5,658 nt of DNA from an uncultured Lachnospiraceae bacterium. Its GTDB lineage: Bacteria > Bacillota > Clostridia > Lachnospirales > Lachnospiraceae. Below are positions 1 through 4,594 of the stretch, piece by piece; position 1 is the stretch's first letter; each line of letters opens with the position of its first letter. The position numbers were made by a program, and so were the translations under genes. The stretch lies in NCBI GenBank assembly GCA_947176785.1, contig CAMWSA010000267.1, positions 1-5,658 of the forward strand, in the 5' to 3' direction. The notes beneath the pieces are model-generated. The model had not been told where the DNA came from and did no database searches. It saw nothing but the letters and a program-made list of their open reading frames with translations.

Positions 1-1054
1 GTTCCAGCACATCTTCCGGGCTGGAACAGAGGCTGGCCTTACGCTCCAGTTCCTTCTCCAGCCCCGCGTTGATCTCCTTCAGCAGCTGGTGAAAAGCATC
101 GTCATAGCCGGAGGACAATACCTCCTCCGCGCACTTCTTGGCCCTCTGGTCGTCCCCCTGGTCATGATACCACCGGGCAAGACGCAGATTGGCTGTATAA
201 TGCTTGTCATTTCGCTCCTTAATCCCTTCAAAGCACCGGGCAGCCTCTTCGGTCTGTCCCTGTTCCCAGAGCATCTGCGCCAGGTTAAACTCCACCAGTT
301 CATCCCCCGGATACTTTTTCTGAAGGTCCCTTAAGCAGCGGATAGCCTCCTCCTGCCGTCCGCCGGCCTGATAGTACTGTGCCCGGCATACCTCCATGCA
401 GGGATGCCAGATCCCCATGCGGTCGCCTTCTTCCAGCAGCTGTGCCGCATATTCCAGATTTTTCTCCTGCAAAGCCCCCCAGCAATTGTCATAGCACTGT
501 AGATAAGAGTCATAATCCCCGTCCTGGGGCCCCTCAAACTGGGAAAACTCAACTTCCTCCCCTCTGGTCACCCGGCTTATCAGGTAATCAATAAAGTCCG
601 CCGGAAACATTTCCTTTAAACGGGTCTGATTCTTGCAGATCTCCAGCTTTTCCTCCAACAGCTTCCAGATTTCCGTAGGCAGCTTGAAATGCTTCATCAA
701 AAAAACCAGCAGCTTCTCCTGGCATTCCGCCTCCCCGTCCAGGGACTGATAGATATCCTGAGAAAATAACTCTCTCCAAGCCTCCAGGTCCTGCCGGCCT
801 TCCAGAGTGCCGTAGAGTCTGGCGGCCTGGGCCACCCATTGCCCGGTCTCCGTGGTGTCCTCCTGCTCTTCCTCTTCCGGGGGCTGCCGAAGCAACGAAA
901 GCGCCTCCTCATAAGCCTGACGCAAACGCTTAAACCCCTCTGGGTTATCCTCCGGATTGGTCACTGCCAGCCTCTCCCTGTAAGCGGCCTTGATCTCCTT
1001 TTCCTCACTGAGCTCCCCGATGCCTAATACACTGCAAATCTCCGTCTTTTCCAT
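1..1054 (-). CDS. Degenerate J-domain-like / TPR repeat protein, 3' end outside window
   Basis: An open frame of 351 codons runs from ATG at 1054 to the left edge without a stop, so the C-terminus is missing. Residues 5-56 resemble a J domain: a short helix (CSVLGIGE), then a basic helix (EIKAAYRERL, 20-29), then a helix FKRLRQAYEEALSLL (41-55). This fits the co-chaperone fold that stimulates DnaK. The His-Pro-Asp tripeptide expected between helices II and III is replaced by Asn-Pro-Glu (33-35), so DnaK stimulation is doubtful. After an acidic linker (59-68) the rest is mostly helical. Residues 183-330 read as TPR-like helix pairs, for example around 232-249, 253-280 and 286-313, with the usual small and aromatic residues. 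No signal peptide or membrane segment is visible, so it is probably cytosolic. The start is supported by AGAGGTG about 11 bases upstream. The natural reading is a TPR scaffold with a vestigial J domain; the function is unknown. Confidence 0.82.
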   Translation of the reverse strand, partial: MEKTEICSVLGIGELSEEKEIKAAYRERLAVTNPEDNPEGFKRLRQAYEEALSLLRQPPEEEEQEDTTETGQWVAQAARLYGTLEGRQDLEAWRELFSQDIYQSLDGEAECQEKLLVFLMKHFKLPTEIWKLLEEKLEICKNQTRLKEMFPADFIDYLISRVTRGEEVEFSQFEGPQDGDYDSYLQCYDNCWGALQEKNLEYAAQLLEEGDRMGIWHPCMEVCRAQYYQAGGRQEEAIRCLRDLQKKYPGDELVEFNLAQMLWEQGQTEEAARCFEGIKERNDKHYTANLRLARWYHDQGDDQRAKKCAEEVLSSGYDDAFHQLLKEINAGLEKELERKASLCSSPEDVLE

Positions 1055-1065
1055 AACAACCCATA

Positions 1066-1072
1066 CACCTCT
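1066..1072 (-). promoter_or_regulatory. Ribosome binding site of the J-domain-like gene
   Basis: AGAGGTG on the minus strand, 11 bases before ATG at 1054. The spacing is slightly long. Another ATG at 1064 lies closer to it but is out of frame with the long open frame, so the site supports 1054. Confidence 0.55.
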
Positions 1073-1133
1073 GTTTCAATACACTGTCAGTCCTCTCCGT
1101 ACCACTCCCCAAAAGCAATTTCTGCCTGCGGGG

Positions 1134-1163
1134 AATATATTGACGAACGGTAAGCTTTACCAA
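1134..1163 (-). promoter_or_regulatory. Weak promoter candidate for the J-domain-like gene
   Basis: On the minus strand TTGGTA (1158-1163) and TATATT (1134-1139) are separated by 18 bases, giving 4/6 and 5/6 matches to the vegetative consensus. This would leave a leader of about 70 bases. The -35 match is weak, and the whole site lies in or beside the repeat shared with the glyS upstream region. There the equivalent boxes are TCGGAA and TATAGA, which are poorer. Confidence 0.3.
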
Positions 1164-1190
1164 TTCCATCACGACACATGCTGCATAAGG
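1141..1190 (-). repeat. Intergenic repeat, copy A
   Basis: This block aligns without gaps to 2882-2931 with 37 of 50 bases identical, in the same orientation relative to the downstream gene. The best-kept stretches are AACGAACG-like bases at the left end and CATGCTGCAT at the right end (plus strand). Identity falls to background to the right of 1190; to the left only a TATA at 1136-1139 still matches. The two neighbouring genes are not related, so a gene duplication does not explain the match. It may be a dispersed intergenic element or a shared regulatory region. Confidence 0.65.
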
Positions 1191-1200
1191 AAGCAGCCAT
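1178..1200 (-). other. Short hairpin beside repeat copy A
   Basis: Arms GCTGC (1180-1184) and GCAGC (1193-1197) can pair around an 8-base loop, extended by ATG/CAT with a one-base bulge. Copy B has the equivalent stem with a much longer loop, which suggests the stem belongs to the repeated unit. Confidence 0.4.
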
Positions 1201-1221
1201 TGCCGTGCCGGACAGAAAACC

Positions 1222-1264
1222 GAACCGTACGTGCGTATATGTACGATGCCGGGAGGAACGGTTC
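1222..1264 (-). other. Nested, mutually exclusive inverted repeats
   Basis: GAACCGT (1222-1228) is the exact reverse complement of ACGGTTC (1258-1264). Inside it, CGTAC (1226-1230) pairs with GTACG (1241-1245). The two stems share bases 1226-1228, so only one can form at a time. The minus-strand 3' arm reads CGCACGTACGGTTC, as in group II intron domain V; the 5' arm is not a good match. No function can be assigned from this alone. Confidence 0.4.
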
Positions 1265-1282
1265 CACCTCTGCACACAATAG

Positions 1283-1331
1283 AAAAACAGGCCGCCGCAG
1301 GACAAAACACCGCTACAGCAGACGATGCCTG
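1283..1331 (-). terminator. Possible intrinsic terminator of glyS
   Basis: In the transcript CAGGC-AT-CGTC (1321-1331) can pair with GGCGGCCTG (1288-1296): nine pairs including one G-U, with a two-base bulge, followed directly by TTTTT (1283-1287). The loop is long, about 24 bases, which weakens the call. It begins 28 bases after the glyS stop codon, the expected place. Confidence 0.45.
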
Positions 1332-1358
1332 GTCCCCAGGGCAGCCCTATCCCTTTTT

Positions 1359-2747
1359 CTAAAATAAAAACTTATCCGCAAAGTATGCGTCCAGATCAGC
1401 GATAGCCACCCGCTCCTGCTCCATGGAGTCACGGAAACGGACGGTGACGCTGTTATCCGTCTCAGAATCGAAATCATAGGTCACGCAGAAGGGCGTGCCA
1501 ATCTCATCCTGGCGACGGTAACGCTTGCCGATATTGCCTCTGTCATCATACTCACAATTATATCTTCTGGACAACTGCCCATAGATCTTCTCCGCACCCT
1601 CCGCCAGCTTCTTGGACAGAGGCAGCACACCGATCTTCACCGGCGCCAGAGCAGGATGGAAACGCATCACCGTACGCATGTCACCGTCCCCCAGATCCTC
1701 CTCATCGTAGGCCGAACAAAGGAACGCCAGCACCACGCGGTCCGCGCCCAGGGATGGTTCCACCACATAGGGCACATATTTCTCTTTCTTCTCATCGTCA
1801 AAATAGGACATATCCTCCCCTGAGGTATTCTGGTGCTGGGTCAGGTCATAGTCCGTCCTGTCCGCAATGCCCCACAACTCCCCCCAGCCAAAGGGGAAGA
1901 GGAACTCAATGTCCGTGGTGCCTTTGCTATAGAAGCACAACTCCTCCGGGCTGTGGTCCCTGAGTTTAATCTCCTCCTCCTTGATGCCCAGAGATAAAAG
2001 CCAATCCCTGCAAAAGCCCCTCCAATACTGGAACCACTCAAGATCCGTGCCGGGCTGGCAGAAGAATTCCAGTTCCATCTGCTCAAACTCTCTGGTACGG
2101 AAAGTGAAATAGCCGGGAGAAATCTCGTTGCGGAAAGCTTTGCCGATCTGACCGATGCCAAAGGGTACTTTCTTTCTGGAAGTCCTCTGCACATTCTTGA
2201 AGTTCACAAAAATACCCTGGGCAGTCTCCGGCCGCAGATACACCGTACTCCTGGCATCCTCAGTCACACCCTGGAAGGTCTTGAACATCAGATTAAACTG
2301 GCGGATATCCGTGAAATTATGTTTGCCGCAGCCGGGGCAGGGAATCTGATGCTCCTCCACAAAGCCCTTCATACGCTCCTGGTCCCAGGCGTCCACACTC
2401 TCCTCCAGAGCGAGGCCCTCCTGCGCGCAAAAATCTTCGATCAGCTTATCGGCCCGAAAACGTTCATGGCATTCCCGGCAGTCCATCAAAGGGTCCGAGA
2501 AGCCGCCAAGATGGCCGCTGGCCTCCCAGGTCCTGGGATTCATGAGGATTGCGCAGTCCACACCCACATTGTAGGGGTTTTCCTGTACAAACTTCTGCCA
2601 CCATGCCTTCTTCACATTATTTTTTAATTCCACGCCCAGATTGCCATAGTCCCAGGTATTGGCCAGGCCGCCGTAGATCTCGGACCCCTGGTATATAAAG
2701 CCCCTTGACTTTGCAACCGCGATAATTTTATCCATTGTTTTTTCCAT
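1359..2747 (-). CDS. glyS: Glycyl-tRNA synthetase, dimeric single-chain type
   Basis: This is a cytoplasmic class II aminoacyl-tRNA synthetase that charges tRNA-Gly with glycine using ATP (EC 6.1.1.14). At 462 residues it has the usual length of the alpha2 form found in many Firmicutes, and not the separate alpha and beta chains of E. coli. Visible parts in order: the N-terminal glycine-rich segment around GLANTWDYGNLG (27-38); a probable zinc site made of C90, C93, C137 and C140; LRPETAQGIFV (171-181); motif 2 with FRNEISP (205-211); motif 3 with EPSLGADR (330-337); and a C-terminal anticodon-binding domain from about 370 to the end. The start at 2747 has GGAGGA 7 bases upstream; a second Met at residue 5 is less well spaced. 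No T-box leader is recognisable upstream, although synthetase genes in this group often carry one. The gene appears intact. Identification is firm. Confidence 0.98.
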   Translation of the reverse strand: MEKTMDKIIAVAKSRGFIYQGSEIYGGLANTWDYGNLGVELKNNVKKAWWQKFVQENPYNVGVDCAILMNPRTWEASGHLGGFSDPLMDCRECHERFRADKLIEDFCAQEGLALEESVDAWDQERMKGFVEEHQIPCPGCGKHNFTDIRQFNLMFKTFQGVTEDARSTVYLRPETAQGIFVNFKNVQRTSRKKVPFGIGQIGKAFRNEISPGYFTFRTREFEQMELEFFCQPGTDLEWFQYWRGFCRDWLLSLGIKEEEIKLRDHSPEELCFYSKGTTDIEFLFPFGWGELWGIADRTDYDLTQHQNTSGEDMSYFDDEKKEKYVPYVVEPSLGADRVVLAFLCSAYDEEDLGDGDMRTVMRFHPALAPVKIGVLPLSKKLAEGAEKIYGQLSRRYNCEYDDRGNIGKRYRRQDEIGTPFCVTYDFDSETDNSVTVRFRDSMEQERVAIADLDAYFADKFLF

Positions 2748-2754
2748 AATCCAC

Positions 2755-2760
2755 TCCTCC
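2755..2760 (-). promoter_or_regulatory. Strong ribosome binding site of glyS
   Basis: GGAGGA lies 7 bases before the ATG at 2747, and 19 bases before the alternative Met at residue 5. This decides for the upstream start. Confidence 0.8.
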
Positions 2761-2818
2761 TATTAAAAGCCCCGTCCGTCCAATCACCATTTCCGGCCGC
2801 TATGACGTCCTGAAATTC

Positions 2819-2836
2819 CCCGGGCGTTTGTCCGGG
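2819..2836 (-). other. Small GC-rich hairpin in the glyS leader
   Basis: CCCGG (2819-2823) pairs with CCGGG (2832-2836) around an 8-base loop, about 70 bases before the glyS start. There is no T-run after it, so it is not an obvious terminator. It may be incidental. Confidence 0.25.
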
Positions 2837-2881
2837 CAGATACTGTTTGAAGATCAACAACTCTTCGGCCCGCATCTATAC

Positions 2882-2931
2882 TAACGAACGCTAAAATTTT
2901 CCGATTCCTGCTCGCCCCATGCTGCATCATG
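2882..2931 (-). repeat. Intergenic repeat, copy B
   Basis: This is the partner of 1141-1190: 37/50 identical bases without gaps, and a TATA (2877-2880) at the matching place just to the left. It lies in the glyS upstream gap, with its left edge about 130 bases before the glyS start. It points the same way relative to the downstream gene as copy A. Confidence 0.65.
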
Positions 2932-2968
2932 ACAGTAAAGACATATGTCGTTGACTATAGGCAGCATG
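2918..2968 (-). other. Inverted repeat with long loop beside copy B
   Basis: CATGCTGC (2918-2925) and GCAGCATG (2961-2968) are perfect 8-bp inverted copies separated by 35 bases. The loop contains the perfect palindrome GACATATGTC (2940-2949). Copy A has a shorter version of the same stem with an 8-base loop. Confidence 0.45.
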
Positions 2969-2978
2969 TGACGTGCAG

Positions 2979-3007
2979 AAAAGAAAATATAATCACCCGT
3001 GAGTATA
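2979..3007 (-). terminator. Weak terminator-like element after the lipoprotein gene
   Basis: Directly after the stop codon the transcript can fold TATA-C-TCA around a small CGGG-containing loop with TGA-T-TATA, followed by TTTTCTTTT. The stem is short, AT-rich and contains a mismatch, so this is tentative. Confidence 0.25.
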
Positions 3008-3009
3008 CT

Positions 3010-3648
3010 TTATTTTATCACAACGTATTTTAGACCTTCCCCCTCTGTGCCGTCCACATAGCCCGCACCGGTAATCTGTACATTTCCGCTGACATATAAA
3101 ACCTTGGACGGACACCGAATCTGCAGGGCTTCCTCAAAAATCAGCACTCTGTTTTCGCTGATTTTCGCCAGCTGCTCCGAAGAAATAGGCATCCCCTTCC
3201 TCTCGTCCTGTAGTACCCCCGCCAAATCATAGCCTGCCGCCAAGGCCGCCTGCACCGTGCCGTAGAACAGTTCACAGGGCTGTTTATCCACCTGGGCCCT
3301 GTAATCCTTATAGACCTCGCTATCCGCAAAATGCAGCGCTACCATAACCCGGGTGCTATTTTCCTCCAGGCTGCTTACCTGCTCCACCGCCACCGGCTGT
3401 CCCTCTTCGGCCACTCCGCCCACGTAATCCTGCACCTCCTGGCGGATCATGTCATCCAGCTCGCCGAGCTGGTAATCCTCCCGTTCAAAGTCCTCCACAC
3501 GGCATTGGGTAAAGCTTCCGTCTGCCGCCAGCACAATCGTGGAAGTGCGGATGGGTTCCTCTGTCGTTTCCCCGCTGCAGCCCGCCAGGGCAAACACACA
3601 TGCTCCCAGCGCTGTCAGCACCGCAATCGCTCTTCTCCTGCCTTTCAT
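3010..3648 (-). CDS. Predicted lipoprotein of unknown function
   Basis: The protein has 212 residues. The N-terminus is a classic lipoprotein signal: basic MKGRRR, a hydrophobic stretch (7-21) and a lipobox LAGC with the lipidated cysteine at residue 24. It should be cleaved by signal peptidase II and anchored to the outer face of the cytoplasmic membrane. The mature part shows no enzyme motif I know. It is rich in acidic residues at 51-90 (VEDFEREDYQLGELDD), has a mixed strand and helix pattern, and has three more cysteines (49, 125, 179). The ending VLYVSGNVQITG (183-194) looks like a beta hairpin. I chose ATG at 3648 because AAAGGA lies 9 bases upstream; an in-frame TTG at 3666 has no such site. 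The gene has its own strong promoter at the end of recO. A location between recO and glyS looks typical for clostridial relatives, but I cannot name a family. Confidence 0.85.
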   Translation of the reverse strand: MKGRRRAIAVLTALGACVFALAGCSGETTEEPIRTSTIVLAADGSFTQCRVEDFEREDYQLGELDDMIRQEVQDYVGGVAEEGQPVAVEQVSSLEENSTRVMVALHFADSEVYKDYRAQVDKQPCELFYGTVQAALAAGYDLAGVLQDERKGMPISSEQLAKISENRVLIFEEALQIRCPSKVLYVSGNVQITGAGYVDGTEGEGLKYVVIK

Positions 3649-3657
3649 ATCAGCCTG

Positions 3658-3663
3658 TCCTTT
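3658..3663 (-). promoter_or_regulatory. Ribosome binding site fixing the lipoprotein start
   Basis: AAAGGA with a 9-base spacer to ATG at 3648. It lies downstream of the possible TTG start at 3666 (actually overlapping its first codons), so translation should start at 3648. That also gives a signal peptide of normal length. Confidence 0.7.
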
Positions 3664-3690
3664 CAATCCAAACGCTAAAGCATCTTCTTT

Positions 3691-3719
3691 ATTATAGCCG
3701 ACTTGTCCCTGTTTTTCAA
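3691..3719 (-). promoter_or_regulatory. Vegetative promoter of the lipoprotein gene, overlapping the recO stop
   Basis: On the minus strand TTGAAA (3714-3719, 5/6 match) and TATAAT (3691-3696, 6/6) are separated by exactly 17 bases. The recO stop codon TGA (3716-3718) lies inside the -35 box. Transcription would start near 3684, giving a leader of about 36 bases before the ATG at 3648. It is the best promoter match in the window and predicts expression of the lipoprotein independent of era and recO. Confidence 0.75.
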
Positions 3720-4366
3720 CAGAGACTTTTCAGAATTTCCAGACTTTTGAATTCATGGCCAAGGATTTTGCCGCAATACCACCGGGCCTCCTCCTGGAGC
3801 TGTTCCAGTACCCGGGGTGTAACTGTAAAAGTATATAGCTTTTCTATGCTGCTGGCGACAATATATTCCAGGGCGTAGACCGTGGATTCCTCCAGCCCTC
3901 TGTCCTGCCGCACGCCAGGGAATTCTCCGTTTACGGCAATGCTCTTGACCTCATAGACACAGCGCACCAGTTCATTGGGGATGGAAGGCGCGCACAGGGC
4001 CCGCAGGGACTGGTAGAGGAGGCCCAGCATCTGCCTCTCATCATTGTTCTCCCTGGTGTAATAATCCGCAAGTTCCGCAAAATACATGCCGTAGCAGGCA
4101 CCTATGTAATCCGTCCGCAATGCCTCAAAATAGTTTTGTATATCCACATCCGAAACATTATAAGAGCTTTTTCCCTCATACAGCTTAAACGTACCAAAGG
4201 AAAAAGGATTGGTGGCACTGCAAAGCCGGCTGCCAGGCCTGCGGGAACCTTTTACAAATGCCGCTATTTTTCCTCTTTCCTTCGTAAGCAAACAGATACG
4301 CCTATCATACTCACCGATAGGCGTCTGTTTCAATATCATTCCAGTTACTATGATAAAATCCTGCAT
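3716..4366 (-). CDS. recO: DNA repair protein RecO, zinc-less variant
   Basis: RecO is a cytoplasmic mediator of homologous recombination. With RecR it displaces single-strand-binding protein and loads RecA on gapped DNA. The 216-residue product starts with the RecO OB-fold region: VTGMILKQTPIGEYDRR (7-23), LLTKERGKIAAFVKGSRRP (26-44) and the following SATNPFSFGTFKLYEG (50-65). The helical C-terminal part includes ALEYIVASSIEKLYTF (165-180). The four cysteines that form a zinc site in the C-terminal half of many RecO proteins are absent; the stretch after VNGEFPG (145-151) is shortened. I believe this is usual in Lachnospiraceae RecO. The start at 4366 has GGGAG 9 bases upstream and keeps the family-typical residues before VTGMILK. 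The first 56 bases overlap the preceding small gene, and the last bases contain the promoter of the next gene. Confidence 0.95.
   Translation of the reverse strand: MQDFIIVTGMILKQTPIGEYDRRICLLTKERGKIAAFVKGSRRPGSRLCSATNPFSFGTFKLYEGKSSYNVSDVDIQNYFEALRTDYIGACYGMYFAELADYYTRENNDERQMLGLLYQSLRALCAPSIPNELVRCVYEVKSIAVNGEFPGVRQDRGLEESTVYALEYIVASSIEKLYTFTVTPRVLEQLQEEARWYCGKILGHEFKSLEILKSLC
4290..4330 (-). other. Strong 15-bp hairpin inside the 5' part of recO
   Basis: AAACAGA (4290-4296) and CGCCTATC (4299-4306) are exact reverse complements of TCTGTTT (4324-4330) and GATAGGCG (4316-4323). This gives 15 base pairs with a two-base bulge (4297-4298) and a 9-base loop (4307-4315). It covers recO codons 13-26. 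The loop holds the stop codon of the overlapping small gene (4311-4313). Confidence 0.7.
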
Positions 4367-4505
4367 TTAGTTCTGCTCCCGACTTACCGTCTGTCATTTC
4401 CTGGGTCCCCCCGCCGCAGGTATACCGCAGGTAGTCCTCCACCCTCCCGGTGTTTTCAAATCTCTGCCAGTACCTTGTCCTGCTGTTCTCCGCCGTCTCC
4501 TGCAT
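4311..4505 (-). CDS. Small YqzL-like protein between era and recO
   Basis: The 64-residue product contains YWQRFENTGRVEDYLRY (12-28). This fits the pattern I recall for YqzL-like proteins (W, F, TG, hydrophobic, YL, aromatic), a small family of unknown function encoded between era and recO in Bacillus. Position and motif agree, but the assignment is from memory without a search. The rest is polar with a Gly cluster (31-33), and no signal peptide or membrane segment is seen. ATG at 4505 is preceded by GGGGG 8 bases upstream. The frame continues upstream to another ATG at 4589 that has no ribosome binding site and adds unremarkable sequence. The 3' end overlaps recO by 56 bases in another frame, and the recO ribosome binding site lies within this gene, which suggests translational coupling. 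Confidence 0.7.
   Translation of the reverse strand: MQETAENSRTRYWQRFENTGRVEDYLRYTCGGGTQEMTDGKSGAELNAGFYHSNWNDIETDAYR
4376..4380 (-). promoter_or_regulatory. Ribosome binding site of recO inside the preceding gene
   Basis: GGGAG, 9 bases before the recO ATG at 4366. It is located within the coding part of the small upstream gene, so ribosomes translating that gene pass over it. Confidence 0.6.
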
Positions 4506-4513
4506 GCTTGATA

Positions 4514-4518
4514 CCCCC
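4514..4518 (-). promoter_or_regulatory. Ribosome binding site of the small YqzL-like gene
   Basis: GGGGG, 8 bases before ATG at 4505. It can pair with the anti-Shine-Dalgarno sequence with one G-U pair. It is the reason for preferring 4505 over the in-frame ATG at 4589. Confidence 0.5.
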
Positions 4519-4594
4519 GTTCTTTTGCTGATATATATAGGGTTTGCAGTTTTGTCTTTTCTATGCGTGAGGCAGAGTCCATGAGCCATAAACG

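Larger units (their letters stand above)
1055..1358. other. 304-base gap between glyS and the J-domain-like gene
   Basis: I find no convincing gene here. A 101-codon antisense-free frame crosses the gap but has no recognisable motif and runs into the known gene out of frame, so I treat it as chance. In transcript order the gap holds a possible terminator (1283-1331), nested inverted repeats (1222-1264), a short hairpin (1178-1200), repeat copy A (1141-1190), a weak promoter candidate (1134-1163) and the ribosome binding site of the next gene. Confidence 0.6.

Noticed and set aside
1141..1200. tRNA-like GGAATTGGTA stretch on the minus strand in repeat copy A
   Set aside because: No acceptor stem, anticodon arm or T arm with correct spacing can be drawn, and copy B loses the D-arm-like bases.
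1259..1268. GGTGGAACCG on the minus strand, like the core of a T-box
   Set aside because: The core bases agree, but there is no stem I with a specifier loop, no proper antiterminator partner and no terminator after it, and the next gene is not a synthetase or amino acid gene.
990..1367. Plus-strand frame of 125 codons across the glyS downstream gap
   Set aside because: No ribosome binding site, no recognisable motif, composition unlike the real genes, and it overlaps the start of the J-domain-like gene antisense.
2951..2993. TTGACT and TATAAT on the plus strand, a possible antisense promoter
   Set aside because: The boxes are 31-32 bases apart, far from the usual 16-18, and no plus-strand gene follows.
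2748..3009. Expected T-box or other riboswitch upstream of glyS
   Set aside because: I found no GGGTGGNACCGCG-type core and no terminator with a T-run before the ribosome binding site.
4506..4594. TATATATAT before the YqzL-like gene as a promoter -10 box
   Set aside because: No acceptable -35 box at 16-18 bases; this short gap is more simply part of the era transcript.
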